From Cryphonectria parasitica EP155 (taxonomy: Eukaryota; Ascomycota; Sordariomycetes; Diaporthales; Cryphonectriaceae), in the NCBI RefSeq assembly GCF_011745365.1, contig NW_024468918.1, positions 372,001 through 436,000 of the forward strand: a stretch of 64,000 nt of DNA. The letters run 5' to 3'. Position numbers and translations under genes: made by a program. Below the pieces are notes generated by a model. The model saw nothing but the letters and a program-made list of their open reading frames with translations. It was not told the origin of the DNA and ran no database searches. Positions 36,801-47,400 of the stretch are shown here, piece by piece (the first letter of the stretch is position 1; every line of letters starts with the position of its first letter).

Positions 36801-38523
36801 CCGCGCCAAGGTTGACCAGCAGATGGCCAACGATATCCTGTTTGCGCGTCGCGAGATGATGCTGCACAAGGTGGCCGAGGCCAACGAGAAGCTCCAGGAG
36901 GAAGAGAAGAAGCTCGACGGCCAGCTGAGGAATGCTCGCCACCTCCAGCTCCTGGCGCCCATTCAGCCCAAGACACGGGATTCGATGCTCATGGCTGCCG
37001 CCCGCATGGCGGCACAGCTGAAGTGGACCCGGGTCGAGATCTGGAGGCTCAAGTGCCACCGCGACATCATGCTGTTGGATCTTGAGGAAGAGCGACAGAT
37101 GTTGGGGCTCCCAGCCGGTCCCATCTCCGAAGCTGTCAGTCCGACCAAGCCAGCGTTGGGCCGTGAGGTGTCGAAAACGTCCAAGGCCAGCAGTGGCACC
37201 GTCATGCCAAGCCCTCTTGTGCCTGTCGCGGCCAACTCGCAGCGCGGTCAGGCGGCCGAGGCCGCAGAAGCTTCCTCAGACGATGAGTCGGTTGACAACG
37301 AGACGTTCCAGACACCACCGACAAGCGCCGGGCAACCGCCTCTTCACAAGCACCAGAATTCTTGGGAGCTTCCGTCCCACAATCACGAGTCGACTAGGAA
37401 GGCTTCTGTGTCCAGTGCTAAGTCATCCCGGCAATCCATTCCCGTCACGCCACCGCGAACTGCCGCCACTTCGAGCTCCGCACCGGAGCATGCTGCCACC
37501 GATGATGCTCACCCTGAAGAGGATGCCAACGAACGGGATCTCCTGGAGAAGACGGGTCTGCTCGGCAAAGAGATCACCCTGAGCCCTGAGAATGTTGACA
37601 AGACGAGGACGCAGGACTCTGAACAGACGCCAGAGTACGGCCCGCACAGCAACTCGCTCGACAAGGACAAGAGTGATAAGAACAAGATTCGGCGTAGCTT
37701 GCAGCGCACTCTTAGAGAGGGTGCTGGCCATCTGTCACATGCTCGCAGCCGTAAAGGAAAGGAGCCTGCCGCCAGCAGTGTCACGGATGAAACCGAGGCA
37801 GAGACGCTCACGCGGGCTGCCGGACCTTTTGTCGTGCACGGCAAGAAGGCGTCGGTCATCACGTTCGGCTCCGAGCTCCAGAGCCTGTCGCCAGACGAGC
37901 GTCTCCGCGCACGGAAGTCGTCGCAGATGGAGGACACGATCATTAATGGCGACGTTCCCGAGGAGACCACGGCATCATGCGGCAGTGGAAGCGGTAACGG
38001 TGACTTCCGGGTGTTCCTGCTCTCGGGCCCCAAAAGCGCTCCCGCTGAACACCGCTCCTCTGCAGCCAGCGCGAGCACGGCGACGGCCAGGAGCTTCAGG
38101 GAGCTGCACAGGAAGTACTCCTCGGCAGCAGCGAGGCACTCAACTTCTGCTGGCAATCTCGCCCTCAGCCTTGTCGTGCCTGGCGACGAGGACAGTGACG
38201 CGGCTGTCAGCTTCTCCGACGGCAGACGCAGTCCATTGCCAGTAGAGGAGGTTGAGGAAGAGGAAGAAGAAATACCAGAGGACCCTCGTCCTGAGGCCGA
38301 GAAGTTGGACGGCGAAGAGAAAGGAGACGATCAAGCCGAGGAGCCAATCGAAAGTGCAACGATAAAGCCCGCGCGTGAGACGCTCTTCTTCACTCCCGAG
38401 CCGCCTGCATCGCCAAAGGCTGAGCCGTCCGGCGCCGAGGAGAGCAGAGTGGAGGATGTCGAGGCGCTTGAGGACACAGGCAAGGAAGGGGTGCCAAGCC
38501 CGACCGTGCCCGTGTCTGCTTGA
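33845..38523 (+). CDS. Sec7-PH domain Arf guanine nucleotide exchange factor (Syt1-like)
   Basis: Large Arf GEF, probably acting at Golgi/endosome or plasma membrane (inferred from Sec7-PH architecture like yeast Syt1). Two exons, 33845-34361 and 34463-38523, joined by a 101-nt intron (GTATGT, branch ATGCTAATATGG, GACAG), give 1525 residues. Residues 1-500 are disordered and rich in Ser/Pro with an Asn/His stretch. The Sec7 domain is about 510-660: MRRFGFFGDPMDMAIR, the glutamic finger Glu571 in LPKETQHIDRFLQAF, and LLILHTDVFNKNNKHKM. The PH domain is about 775-915 (KVGLLWRKDAKKKK ... WQEWGAIL ... YFFRNTAWV ... WLAKLNYAAAF). A predicted coiled coil follows (HKVAEANEKLQEEEKKLDG). The C-terminal 550 residues are again Ser/Glu-rich. 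Catalytic Glu and fold motifs are intact, so exchange activity is expected. Confidence 0.93.
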
Positions 38524-38977
38524 GAGCGTCGCTTGCCATCTCTCATCCCTACTGCCTTTCAACCTTTACATATATAATCGTTTCTGACGACCCTGTCTGG
38601 TCATCACGAAGAGTCCTGACGACATGAATTCATCTCATTACTTCGCATCCCAAAAATTTACGATTTGTTTAATAATGATGGTCGGTGTCAGCCATCGACG
38701 CGACACCATCGGTGCACCGCATCCTAAGAAAAAAGCGTTGACTTGGATCCTGCCCACGACTTCTACTTCTCTTTTTTTTTTTTTTTTTATTCTTTGCTTT
38801 TACTGTTTTCTGTTTGTGACTCTGGGAACGAAAGCGTATGGATGGCTTATACCACCAACCTGCCCTGCGTAACTTTGTATTTATGTATATAGATAGGAAC
38901 GGGATCGGCAACCCACGGCGAATGGGACATCAAGCAAGGTCACAGGGCAAGAGACGAGGCACGCGTGAAAAGGGAAA

Positions 38978-39029
<52 letters not shown>

Positions 39030-40819
39030 CAGAGAGAGAAAGGAATCCCGACTGATACCTATCTACCTACCTTATTACCTGGCCATGCCATCAGTCTAGC
39101 GCAGCGCACACACGTGTACGTACGTTACATACCATAACATACTTCTCAGATCAACTGGCGAGGGGGCCTGTGGTATCGGGCCAACCGACATGAACAATGT
39201 TGATTTCTCTGGTTAACCATGGTCGACTTATTGCTTATATCTCTAGTAGACTGCTGTGTCCTTCTGTGGCTGTAATCTCACTGATGTCAAGGCCACCACT
39301 GTTTGGCCAACACTCCCACACCCTGCCCCCCGGCCAGGGAACAAAAATCATCTGAACGCGTCCAAGGCCTATACGATTTGAGCGTCAACAAATTCATCAC
39401 CTCAGTATGCCTCAGCTGTCTCAACGAATCTACTTTGCTTCTTTTGCAGATACATCACTTATCTGCCCAATAAACTAATGTTGTTGCCCCCCCCCCCCTT
39501 TTTAAATATATACATGTATCTATATATGCCTTACTCATGACATGTTCCCATCATCTGAATCAGTCAGATTCAATAGGTCTATGGACCATTGCCCAAATCA
39601 TCCCCCCCCCCCAGGTCCTCACCCAGCTTCTCCAACAGAGGAGCACCTCGGTTTGGGGGTTTGGGGCTTTGGGAAGGAGGGGACATTATTAGAGAGTCAA
39701 AGCTTTGAGTACTTACTTAGCTATGGGATTCAACTGACCTCTCTGTGGGCCTGGAGTGATCATCAGACATGATAGATGATTAGGTGGTAGGAAAATAGTG
39801 TTCCATGTAGGGGGTTTGGGGGAGGATGGGTGTCTCTGGTGGCACACATGCATTGGGGGGATGTGAGGTTATTGTTTGTGACCCTGTTTGCTTTCATGGG
39901 AGGCAAAGGAGGAGTGTAACAGATAACTGTAGGGCAAGTAACACGAGGAGAAGGGGGAGGAGAAGAGAAGGATGTCTGCGTGGTATTAGGATGCATCACA
40001 AGATTTGCACAGTCCTTTGATTTTTCATGATCTCTATCCAGCAATCATCTCTGGTGAATCGAAGGTATAAGACTGCCAATTATCTTTGTGTGTTAAGTGG
40101 GAGAGAGGGGGGATGGGGAGAGGGCCAGGGCGAGGGCAGTGGCAGATGCCCCAGCATTAATTGTGCAGCTCTCTTTTTTTTTCTCGACTTTCTCCCATCC
40201 TATCTCAGAAAGCTACCACTGTGGATTTGTTTACTGCTGTTGCTGCGCTCCCACCATCTGGTAGACAGACATCTCCAACGCGAGCCCAGGTTTTCGCACC
40301 AAACCTGTTTGCCTTTCCTTCCAAGCAGCCAACCTTTGGTCTCCCATCTATTACTCTGCCGTCGAGAACTGACATTACACTGGTTTTGCAAGGCTTCTTT
40401 AACACCCATTAGAAGAAGCCCCTCTCCTCCAAAGCAGTGACTGTGACTATCCACCTTGTCAGACAATCGTGTCGTCTGTCTTTTTCGTTTGCACCACCAC
40501 CACCACCATAACAACAACAACTGGTGCCACCATCACTGGAGACTCAACCAATTCTTCTTCAAGTCAATCCTCATTGTCAGCCAAGCCTTCCCCCTCCCCC
40601 ACTTCTCTTTATTCTTGTCTTGATGGGTTTTGATACTGACCAAGTGTTGTGGTTACCAAGTCCAAACTATCCAGCCCTCCTCTCGACGCGTTGTGGAACA
40701 CCACAGCTCTTTCTACACCTGAAAACAACCCTCAGGTGTTTCGTCGCCTTCTCCTCAGTCTGTGGACACCTTTACAGCTGCAAAATCGACGATCTGAAGA
40801 ACACATCAGAGCTGACACC
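38524..40819. other. Intergenic region with simple repeats; right part may contain 5' exons
   Basis: 2.3 kb. It holds a T run near 38.77 kb and (AG)21 at 38981-39022. Further right are short C runs near 39.49 and 39.60 kb. From about 40.42 to 40.58 kb and 40.68 to 40.82 kb the sequence is open in the same frame as the following membrane-protein gene and encodes Ser/Thr-rich residues, suggesting unannotated upstream exons. Confidence 0.5.
38981..39022 (+). repeat. (AG)21 microsatellite
   Basis: Perfect AG dinucleotide repeat of 21 units in the 3' flank of the Sec7-PH gene. Confidence 0.95.
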
Positions 40820-42373
40820 ATGGACGACGACGATAACAACAAAAAGGGCAATGCCTATATCATCAACCTGATTGATGGAGATGATGACATCTCTGATACC
40901 CCCAAAGTGAAATTAATCACTGCCACCTCCATGCCTGATGATCCCGCCAAAGTCTATCTGGTGGCCAAGTCTACCTCCTCCAGCGCCAGCTCTGACACCA
41001 TCACGATCATTCTTGAGCTAGATAATACTCCTAGGTCCACAGCTTCGTCTGCCTCAGCCTCCTCCCACAAGAGCGACGAGAAGACAACTTCCAAGACCAC
41101 AAGCTTATCTCCCATGAAGCATCCATTTCTCAGCACTGTCACTACTGCCATCAGTTTCAGTCCACCTGCTACAGGCGTTTCTACCAGTGGCCTTCCACCC
41201 TTTGGTGACCCAAGCCCTGGCAATGGCGACAGGCCAAGCTTCAGCAGCAGCAACGCTGTCACAAGTACTTCACCTGGAACTGCCAAGTCCTCCATGATGA
41301 TGACAACGACCACTTCAGCCATCATAACTCCCTTCCAGTCAGGCACCCAAGATGCCACATCGTCTACCCCTCAGCCGAGCTCCCAGAACGCCCTGTCTAC
41401 CTCCTCGACAACCATAGACAGCCTCCTTCCTCCTCCTATCGCCACCACAGCACCAAACATAAAGGACGATCTCTCCACACGTGACGTGGCGGGCATCATC
41501 ACTGCAGCTTTAGTCTCAGGTATCCTTCTGATTCTACTGCTTGTTTATTTCATCAGGAGGGCCATGCGCAAGAAGTACGGCGGCGGCGGCAGCAACAGCA
41601 GCTACAACAATAACGACGACCCTTACCACCTTTCCCCTTCCCCGCCACCCTCGCCCTATCCTGGACGCGGGCCCGCCTCCTACCCACGCCGCAGCTGGGC
41701 CTCGACCAACCGCCTCAGCGTCCTCTCCAAGCGCCTCGTCTCCCGCTCCCGGCAGGATGCCACTGCCTCTCGCAACCACAACTACAACCACAACAACAGC
41801 GACGAAGACGACCAGAGTGGCGGCGCTGGTGCGTGCAGTGCCGCCGTCGCCGCCTGTCCCTATGAGGGCCGGTGCTCCGTCCATGATGGCGCCGGCCCTG
41901 CGTACCCGCGCACGTTTGGTCTGTGGGCCAGCCGTCGCGGTCGCGCCGTGGACAGCGACAATGCCATCGAGATGCAGGCTGGGGTGGGGCGCAGCCAGGT
42001 CCCTGTGATGAGCTTGCGTGGTCAGCAGGAGGAGAATGAGGAGGAGGAGGGTGGTGTAGTTGGCGGGGCGGTTGGGCTGGAGGGTAGCGCCTCGATCCCC
42101 GTCACAGTGTCGGCTACCATGGAGCCGCGGGCCTCGCAGCGTCGTCAGCACCGTCGCCAGCATCGCCAGCATCGCCAACATCGTCAGCACCGCCAGCACC
42201 AGCAGCAGGAGCAGTATCAGCAGCATCAATACCAGCACCAACATCAACAGTATCAGCACCATCAGGAGCAGCACTACCAGGATCAGGGCTACAATGCAGG
42301 TGCTAGGTATGATTCTCGCTGGCCAGTGGACTGGACAGCACTGCAGCACGACTTCCAATCCAACAGGCAGTGA
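40820..42373 (+). CDS. Single-pass membrane protein with Ser/Thr-rich ectodomain and Gln/His-rich tail (5' end uncertain)
   Basis: Open frame of 517 residues from the ATG at 40820 (MDDDDNNKKG). Residues ~50-215 are Ser/Thr/Pro-rich, as in heavily O-mannosylated fungal surface proteins. One strong transmembrane segment lies at about 224-246 (GIITAALVSGILLILLLVYF) followed by the stop-transfer basic RRAMRKK. The cytoplasmic part has SPSPPPSPYPGRGP, NHNYNHNN and a Gln/His/Arg repeat near the C-terminus (about 42.14-42.29 kb), then PVDWTALQHDFQ. The layout resembles Mid2/Wsc-type wall sensors, but no WSC domain is seen and no specific family is recognised. No signal peptide follows this ATG. An in-frame Thr/Ser-rich open stretch upstream, joined by a possible 99-nt intron at 40576-40674, suggests the true start lies farther left. 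Confidence 0.75.
   Translation: MDDDDNNKKGNAYIINLIDGDDDISDTPKVKLITATSMPDDPAKVYLVAKSTSSSASSDTITIILELDNTPRSTASSASASSHKSDEKTTSKTTSLSPMKHPFLSTVTTAISFSPPATGVSTSGLPPFGDPSPGNGDRPSFSSSNAVTSTSPGTAKSSMMMTTTTSAIITPFQSGTQDATSSTPQPSSQNALSTSSTTIDSLLPPPIATTAPNIKDDLSTRDVAGIITAALVSGILLILLLVYFIRRAMRKKYGGGGSNSSYNNNDDPYHLSPSPPPSPYPGRGPASYPRRSWASTNRLSVLSKRLVSRSRQDATASRNHNYNHNNSDEDDQSGGAGACSAAVAACPYEGRCSVHDGAGPAYPRTFGLWASRRGRAVDSDNAIEMQAGVGRSQVPVMSLRGQQEENEEEEGGVVGGAVGLEGSASIPVTVSATMEPRASQRRQHRRQHRQHRQHRQHRQHQQQEQYQQHQYQHQHQQYQHHQEQHYQDQGYNAGARYDSRWPVDWTALQHDFQSNRQ
42137..42290 (+). repeat. CAG/CAC/CAT codon repeat in membrane-protein tail
   Basis: Imperfect CAN-rich repeat coding alternating Gln, His and Arg within the preceding CDS. 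Such tracts are prone to length change. Confidence 0.8.
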
Positions 42374-43959
42374 TCTGGTCATGATTGAAAGACTAGATTC
42401 TTTCTTGGGGGGCAGGGTTTTCTATCAAAGGAGCTGTGAGAGCTTTTTTGCTTGTTGTAATAAACATTGCATTATTGGTCCAGTTCTGATTTCATAATGT
42501 ACAGTTTGATTGGTTCACCACAAGAATCAATCGTTGCAAGCCCTCTTTGTCCTGTTATGATCATCAACCACATTGGTAATGTTTGGCTCCAAGGGAATGC
42601 CATATGCCTTCAACCATCAAGATGAAACCCTCTCTTCTGACACCTTTCAATGGGCTCCTTGCGTTGATATCATTTGCTCCTTCATGTTCCATCTGAATGC
42701 TGGTCAGCCCTTCAAGACTTGGAATGCCGTGCGTTCTCACCTTCCCCTCAAACATTCTGTTCCAGACTAGGACAGAGCTGCCTTCCCAATTTGCGAAAAT
42801 CAAAACCTTCATGTAGACCTTTGTTGAGCGGGGGGACTTTGAGAAATTATGACACCCCCCTCTCCAAAGTTTTCCCTTCACCAGCTCCGAAATCTTGCAG
42901 GAACGCCACCAATCCCCAGCATTCAATGTTGTCCAAGCATAAGAAGACAGAACCCTTTTCAAAAACAAATTTCCAGAACAAAAGCAACAACAGAAGGAAA
43001 AAAGAGAAACAAGAAACAAAAAATTCCCTCCAATTGTGTACAAGCTTCCCCCCCAACTCCATGATCAAATGGAATGATGATCAACAACTGAGAGATGCTT
43101 CTTCATTCAAGTCTGGGTTGCAATCAAGATGGAAATCTGTATAATGCCCGGGAGATGCACATCTTCTTTCTTGAGACATGGATGCTAAACAGAATAATTA
43201 TCTGAACTATATACTCTCCCTTGAATCATCGAGGGTAATTGATCAATGCATGTATTGTGATCAAAGGTTCAAACGACCAGTGACAATGCGCAGTTGAAAC
43301 CTCGAGAACTTGATCCCAAACCATCATAGGACAAAATGTTACATATGATTATACATGAGTGGCCCTAACATCTCTGAAAGAGTCAATTGCGAAACTGCCT
43401 CAAAATGTTTCTTCACACAAAAACATCTCTGGCCATCTTGATACGAATCATTTCCAGACTCTGGACTTTTGGCTGACCAGAATAATTACTTAGCCGTAAG
43501 GAAATCATGCTGCAGAACACAATTTCTCTATCTCCCCCCCCCTTTTTTTTCTTCTTCGGAATTACTTCTACATGCCTACGTGGTACGATCTCTATTTTTC
43601 TTGCCTTACCCTTCCAACCTATCGTAGAGTCAAGCTTCAAGTCCGTGCTGGATGAAGCTCACCCACTCCACCCCTACTATCTACAACACGAGGAAAGAGG
43701 ACGGGCCTTTCCTTCCACGATGCTCCAGCCCCCTTCTTCTCTACCTAGGGAAGACAATAATTACCTCAAACAATCAACGGAGGCCGCCGCCAACGACTTC
43801 TCTCCTCCTCGTCCTTGTCACTGCCCCAATCATGCTCAACACCGGTCGAGATGCGGCGTCGAAGCAAAACACAAGCGGCGGCCGCCGAGACCTAGAAAGA
43901 TACAAAAGGGACCACGTCCTGGACTGAGTGGGGACCAGCGTTTTCCCAAATGGCAGCTA

Positions 43960-43973
43960 CCCCCCCCCCCCCC
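43960..43973 (+). repeat. Poly-C tract (14 nt)
   Basis: One of the longest of many C or G homopolymer runs in the gene-poor part of the window. Confidence 0.9.
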
Positions 43974-44866
43974 AACCGGCGGAGCTTCACGACACGAACA
44001 GAACTGGAATGTTCTTTATTCTCTTTGGGTTAAGATACGACCGACCGAGACTCACACAATGCGGCGCCTGGAGCACGTGTCGTTTAGTCTGGCCGAGGAA
44101 GACGGGGAAAGGGGGGGTCTGCTAGGACGAGAAGGAGAAAAAGAGTCAAGAGTGAAAAAAGGTGAAAGGGGAAATCTCGAAGAAGCGCCGTGACATAGTC
44201 TGTGCTATGCCCCATCTCGACCGAACTCCTGCCTTCGCAACGATGGGTAACCCTTGCACAAAGAAAGGAAGGAAAGCTCAGCTTAGCTCTCTATACCTAC
44301 TCACTTGACTAGCAAGAGCGTTTACGTTGTGATTACCAAGCTCGGCATATCACAGGGTGGGTTTTCCTTAACTCCATTCTTTTCTTCTCCTCCTCGGCCT
44401 CTCCCACCGCACCCCACCTGCTGGCGCTCTTGTCTCCTCCTTTGTCGGTTTTTGTTCACATCTCGCTCTCTATCTTTTGCTTTCCCGTCTACAGTAAAAC
44501 CCTCCCCCAAAGGTCTAGAACCTGTCACGTACGATTTATGCTTTAGCTCCTCCCGCTTCCCGCCGTGTCCCCCCACAAGGCTTCTGGGCCGCAGCCGTGG
44601 TGATGGCTACTAAATGGCTCCTCCCTATGTACATAAGTATATAAACACAATCCTACAGGGGGGCTATTTTTATTTATTTATTTACTTCTTGCCTTCCTGC
44701 CGAGGCACACGACCCCATCGATAATCCAATTCGGCCTTACCTTGCGAGCCACACTTCCCCTGAAAAGGAAAACAAACACCCCCCCATGATTCCTGCCATG
44801 AGCCCACACCCACCTAGATCTTAACTAACTGTCCGCGCACGTGGCTTTGTCTAGGGTGCATGCTAG

Positions 44867-44900
44867 TTTTATTTTTTATTTTTATTTTTATTTTTATTTT
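44867..44900 (+). repeat. TTTTTA hexanucleotide-like repeat
   Basis: About five imperfect TTTTTA units in intergenic DNA. Confidence 0.85.
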
Positions 44901-46783
44901 CCTTTTCTCCTTTCTACCTTCGTCCCCCGGTGCCCCGCCCCGGAGGAGAAAAGAAAATGGTTCCTCTTTTCCCTTCAAAAACCTAATCTATAGGTTCGTT
45001 ATACGAAAACCAAAACGCCATGTTTGTAAGAAAGGGGAAAGTGTTGCAAAGAAATTGGACAAGTTTGTCATCTGAATTCGATCCCTCTCTTGACTTCTCT
45101 CCCCCCTCCCTTCTCTTCCCCACCAGCCCCGTCCCAGCTGAACGGGACACCCAAATTTTCTTTTCTTTTTTTCGATGGTCTAGATTTTTTTTTTGATAGA
45201 TCTCATTTATTAGAGTTTTCTAAGGATAAGGATAGAGACAGCCTTTTCCGGATGATGCCATAGTACTAGTATGGAAATCAATCGGGAGGAGGTAAGATAC
45301 TTGTTCCTTAGTTGGTAGTTGTATTGATTGTTGCCTACTACTATCTCAGTTCAGCCGCACCTGGACGAGAGGGGCTGTGTGTGCCTGGGCAAGCTGTGGT
45401 TTTTTTTCTCTTTCCTCTCTGCATCCGGCGGGTAATATTTGTCCCCACCCCTACCTCCCAGTACCGAGGAACAAGAATTGAAAGCAGCAGAAAAAGGAAA
45501 GGGAACAAGAAGAATGGTATGTACCATGTACTACTACTATTGTAGGTGATATTCATTACCTTGTCTTATTCTAATCGATTTGAACAGAACACGTGAGATT
45601 GCAATCTGTCATCGCGCCCCATAGTTTTAAAAACCCGGGGCAAAAAAACAAAAAAAAAGCATACAGCTGTGTTGTCGTCACTGGCCCCATCACCCAGCTC
45701 ACATAGAAGTGATGTTTATACTATGGCACAGAGCCCAGACGCAGATCATCACCGTAACAAGAAAAAAGGGAGGAGACAGATCGGCAAGCAGCACCGTTGT
45801 GACGAACGTCTTTACTGTAAAGAAATCACAATACCATGGTAAAAATGTAGTGGTAATCGCTGCCCCCGGTAAGGATTTACCGATGCAGTGGGTTGAACCC
45901 CACCTGCTGTGCTGTGCAGTTTAGCTGTGCAGTGCTGTGCTGTTGCTGGGTCTTGGCGTCTGGAGTTAGGCGAGTTGATGATTATATTGCGGACGCAGAT
46001 TTTTGTCTCGGAGACAGGGGGACCCGGCGGTGTTCTGCGTAAAAGGTCCAATGGGAGGACAGGCTAAGACGTCAACATACCCCCCTGCTGGACGACGAGG
46101 GGTGAGGGCCCCACCGTTTACCTCTCTCTGTCTCTTTCCCCACCCTTGCCCTGCGGCGTCCTCCCCCCCCCTGGTTCAGCAAGGTCTCTCACCCAACCAC
46201 GGGTCGTTTTTGTCCTACCGGCACTCATTTATGACGGACAAGGCGTGAGAAAGAGAGAGGGGTTGTATTTCAGCAGCTGTGATTCCTCTCCACTAATCGT
46301 GATTTGGTTCCGCAGGTTTTTTTTTTTGGTTTTTTTTTTTTTTCGTCTCTGATCTTGCATGGGCTATGGGCAGGCTGTGTATCATACGTGCGTATCTCCT
46401 TCATACCCATGAACGGCTGGAAGGTGGGGAGAGTAAGGGTTTTTTTCTCGCTCTTCCTTCTCTTCTTTGAAGAACACTGTGTGGTCTCGAGGGGGGAAGG
46501 AGGGAAGGAAGGAAAGGGAGGGGAGCTGGAAAGTAGCCCAGCTTGACTTTGTTTTCTCGTGTCCGAGTTTCAATTGGGACTGGGTCCTCATGACGAAGGA
46601 GGAGAGACACAAATGATTTGGAACGAAAGATTGGTATACCTCGTTTTCTCCACTTTTTCCTTTTCTTTTCTTCTTTCCCTCTCCCTCCTTTCCTCCTCTC
46701 TCTGTGTCTCTTTTTTGAAAGAAGAAAGAAACAAAAAAAGAGCAAGGGGGGGAGGGCACAACGAGGATATACTGTCCTACGTG

Positions 46784-46825
46784 GCCATCTAGCCCGCCAT
46801 CTAGCCCGACCCAGCCAGCTGGGTC
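46784..46825. repeat. Tandem 12-mer duplication followed by perfect short hairpin
   Basis: GCCATCTAGCCC occurs twice back to back (46784-46795, 46796-46807). It is followed at once by GACCCAGC-CA-GCTGGGTC (46808-46825), an 8-bp perfect inverted repeat with a 2-nt loop. Function unknown. Confidence 0.7.
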
Positions 46826-47400
46826 AGAGGAAAACCGTCGACTAGCGGACGGGGAAGACTGCCGCAGCACACAGCAAAGCATGGACTATACACATGTACT
46901 CTGGTACTTCCACCACCATAGTGTCTACGCCATCATGGCCCTCTCTTTCTCTCTCTCTCTTTCTCTATCTACCTCCCCCCCCCCTCCCCTTCTCCACAGG
47001 CTGCAGCACCAACCAAGAAAGAAACCCCACCGATGGAAACCCAGCTAAGAATGTTGACAGGCGGGCTGCAAGTGGTGATTATCTCCGACCGATGGGGACC
47101 AAGAGCCGAGGGGGAGGGTGTGGCTTTTCTTTCTTGTCGCGTGGTCGCGTCTCCACTAGTATCGGATAGCGCACGATATGTTTTGGGGAGTGACCCTTTC
47201 TCATTTTTGGTGCTGAGCGAGAGGCGAAGCAGGAACCAACCCCCTTGGAAGGCGGAGGCCGGAGAGCCCTTTCTCGGGCACGCCAGATTCAACGGGAGTA
47301 GCCTCGAGGCCCTAAGACGGAGGCGCGAATCTTACTGTGGTATAATTCCGCGCTACCTTGTTGCATGACCAGCGGAATCAGGAATGGCTTACCTGTGCTA

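Larger units (their letters stand above)
42374..47400. other. Gene-poor stretch, left third
   Basis: No supported gene. It holds a 14-nt C run at 43960-43973, TTTTTA repeats at 44867-44900, several T and C runs (for example near 46.32 and 46.98 kb), a duplicated 12-mer plus hairpin at 46784-46825, and CCATAGTA at 45258. A minus frame 42564-43043 starts on TTG. A plus frame 43507-44193 (228 codons) is Pro/Arg/Gly-rich with no domain. TATATAAA lies near 44.64 kb without an obvious gene. Confidence 0.5.

Noticed and set aside
42564..43043. 159-codon minus ORF with hydrophobic start
   Set aside because: Starts on TTG, lies just past the membrane-protein 3' end, no family recognised.
43507..44193. 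228-codon plus ORF
   Set aside because: Proline, arginine and glycine-rich, passes through C runs and low-complexity sequence, no domain, no introns.
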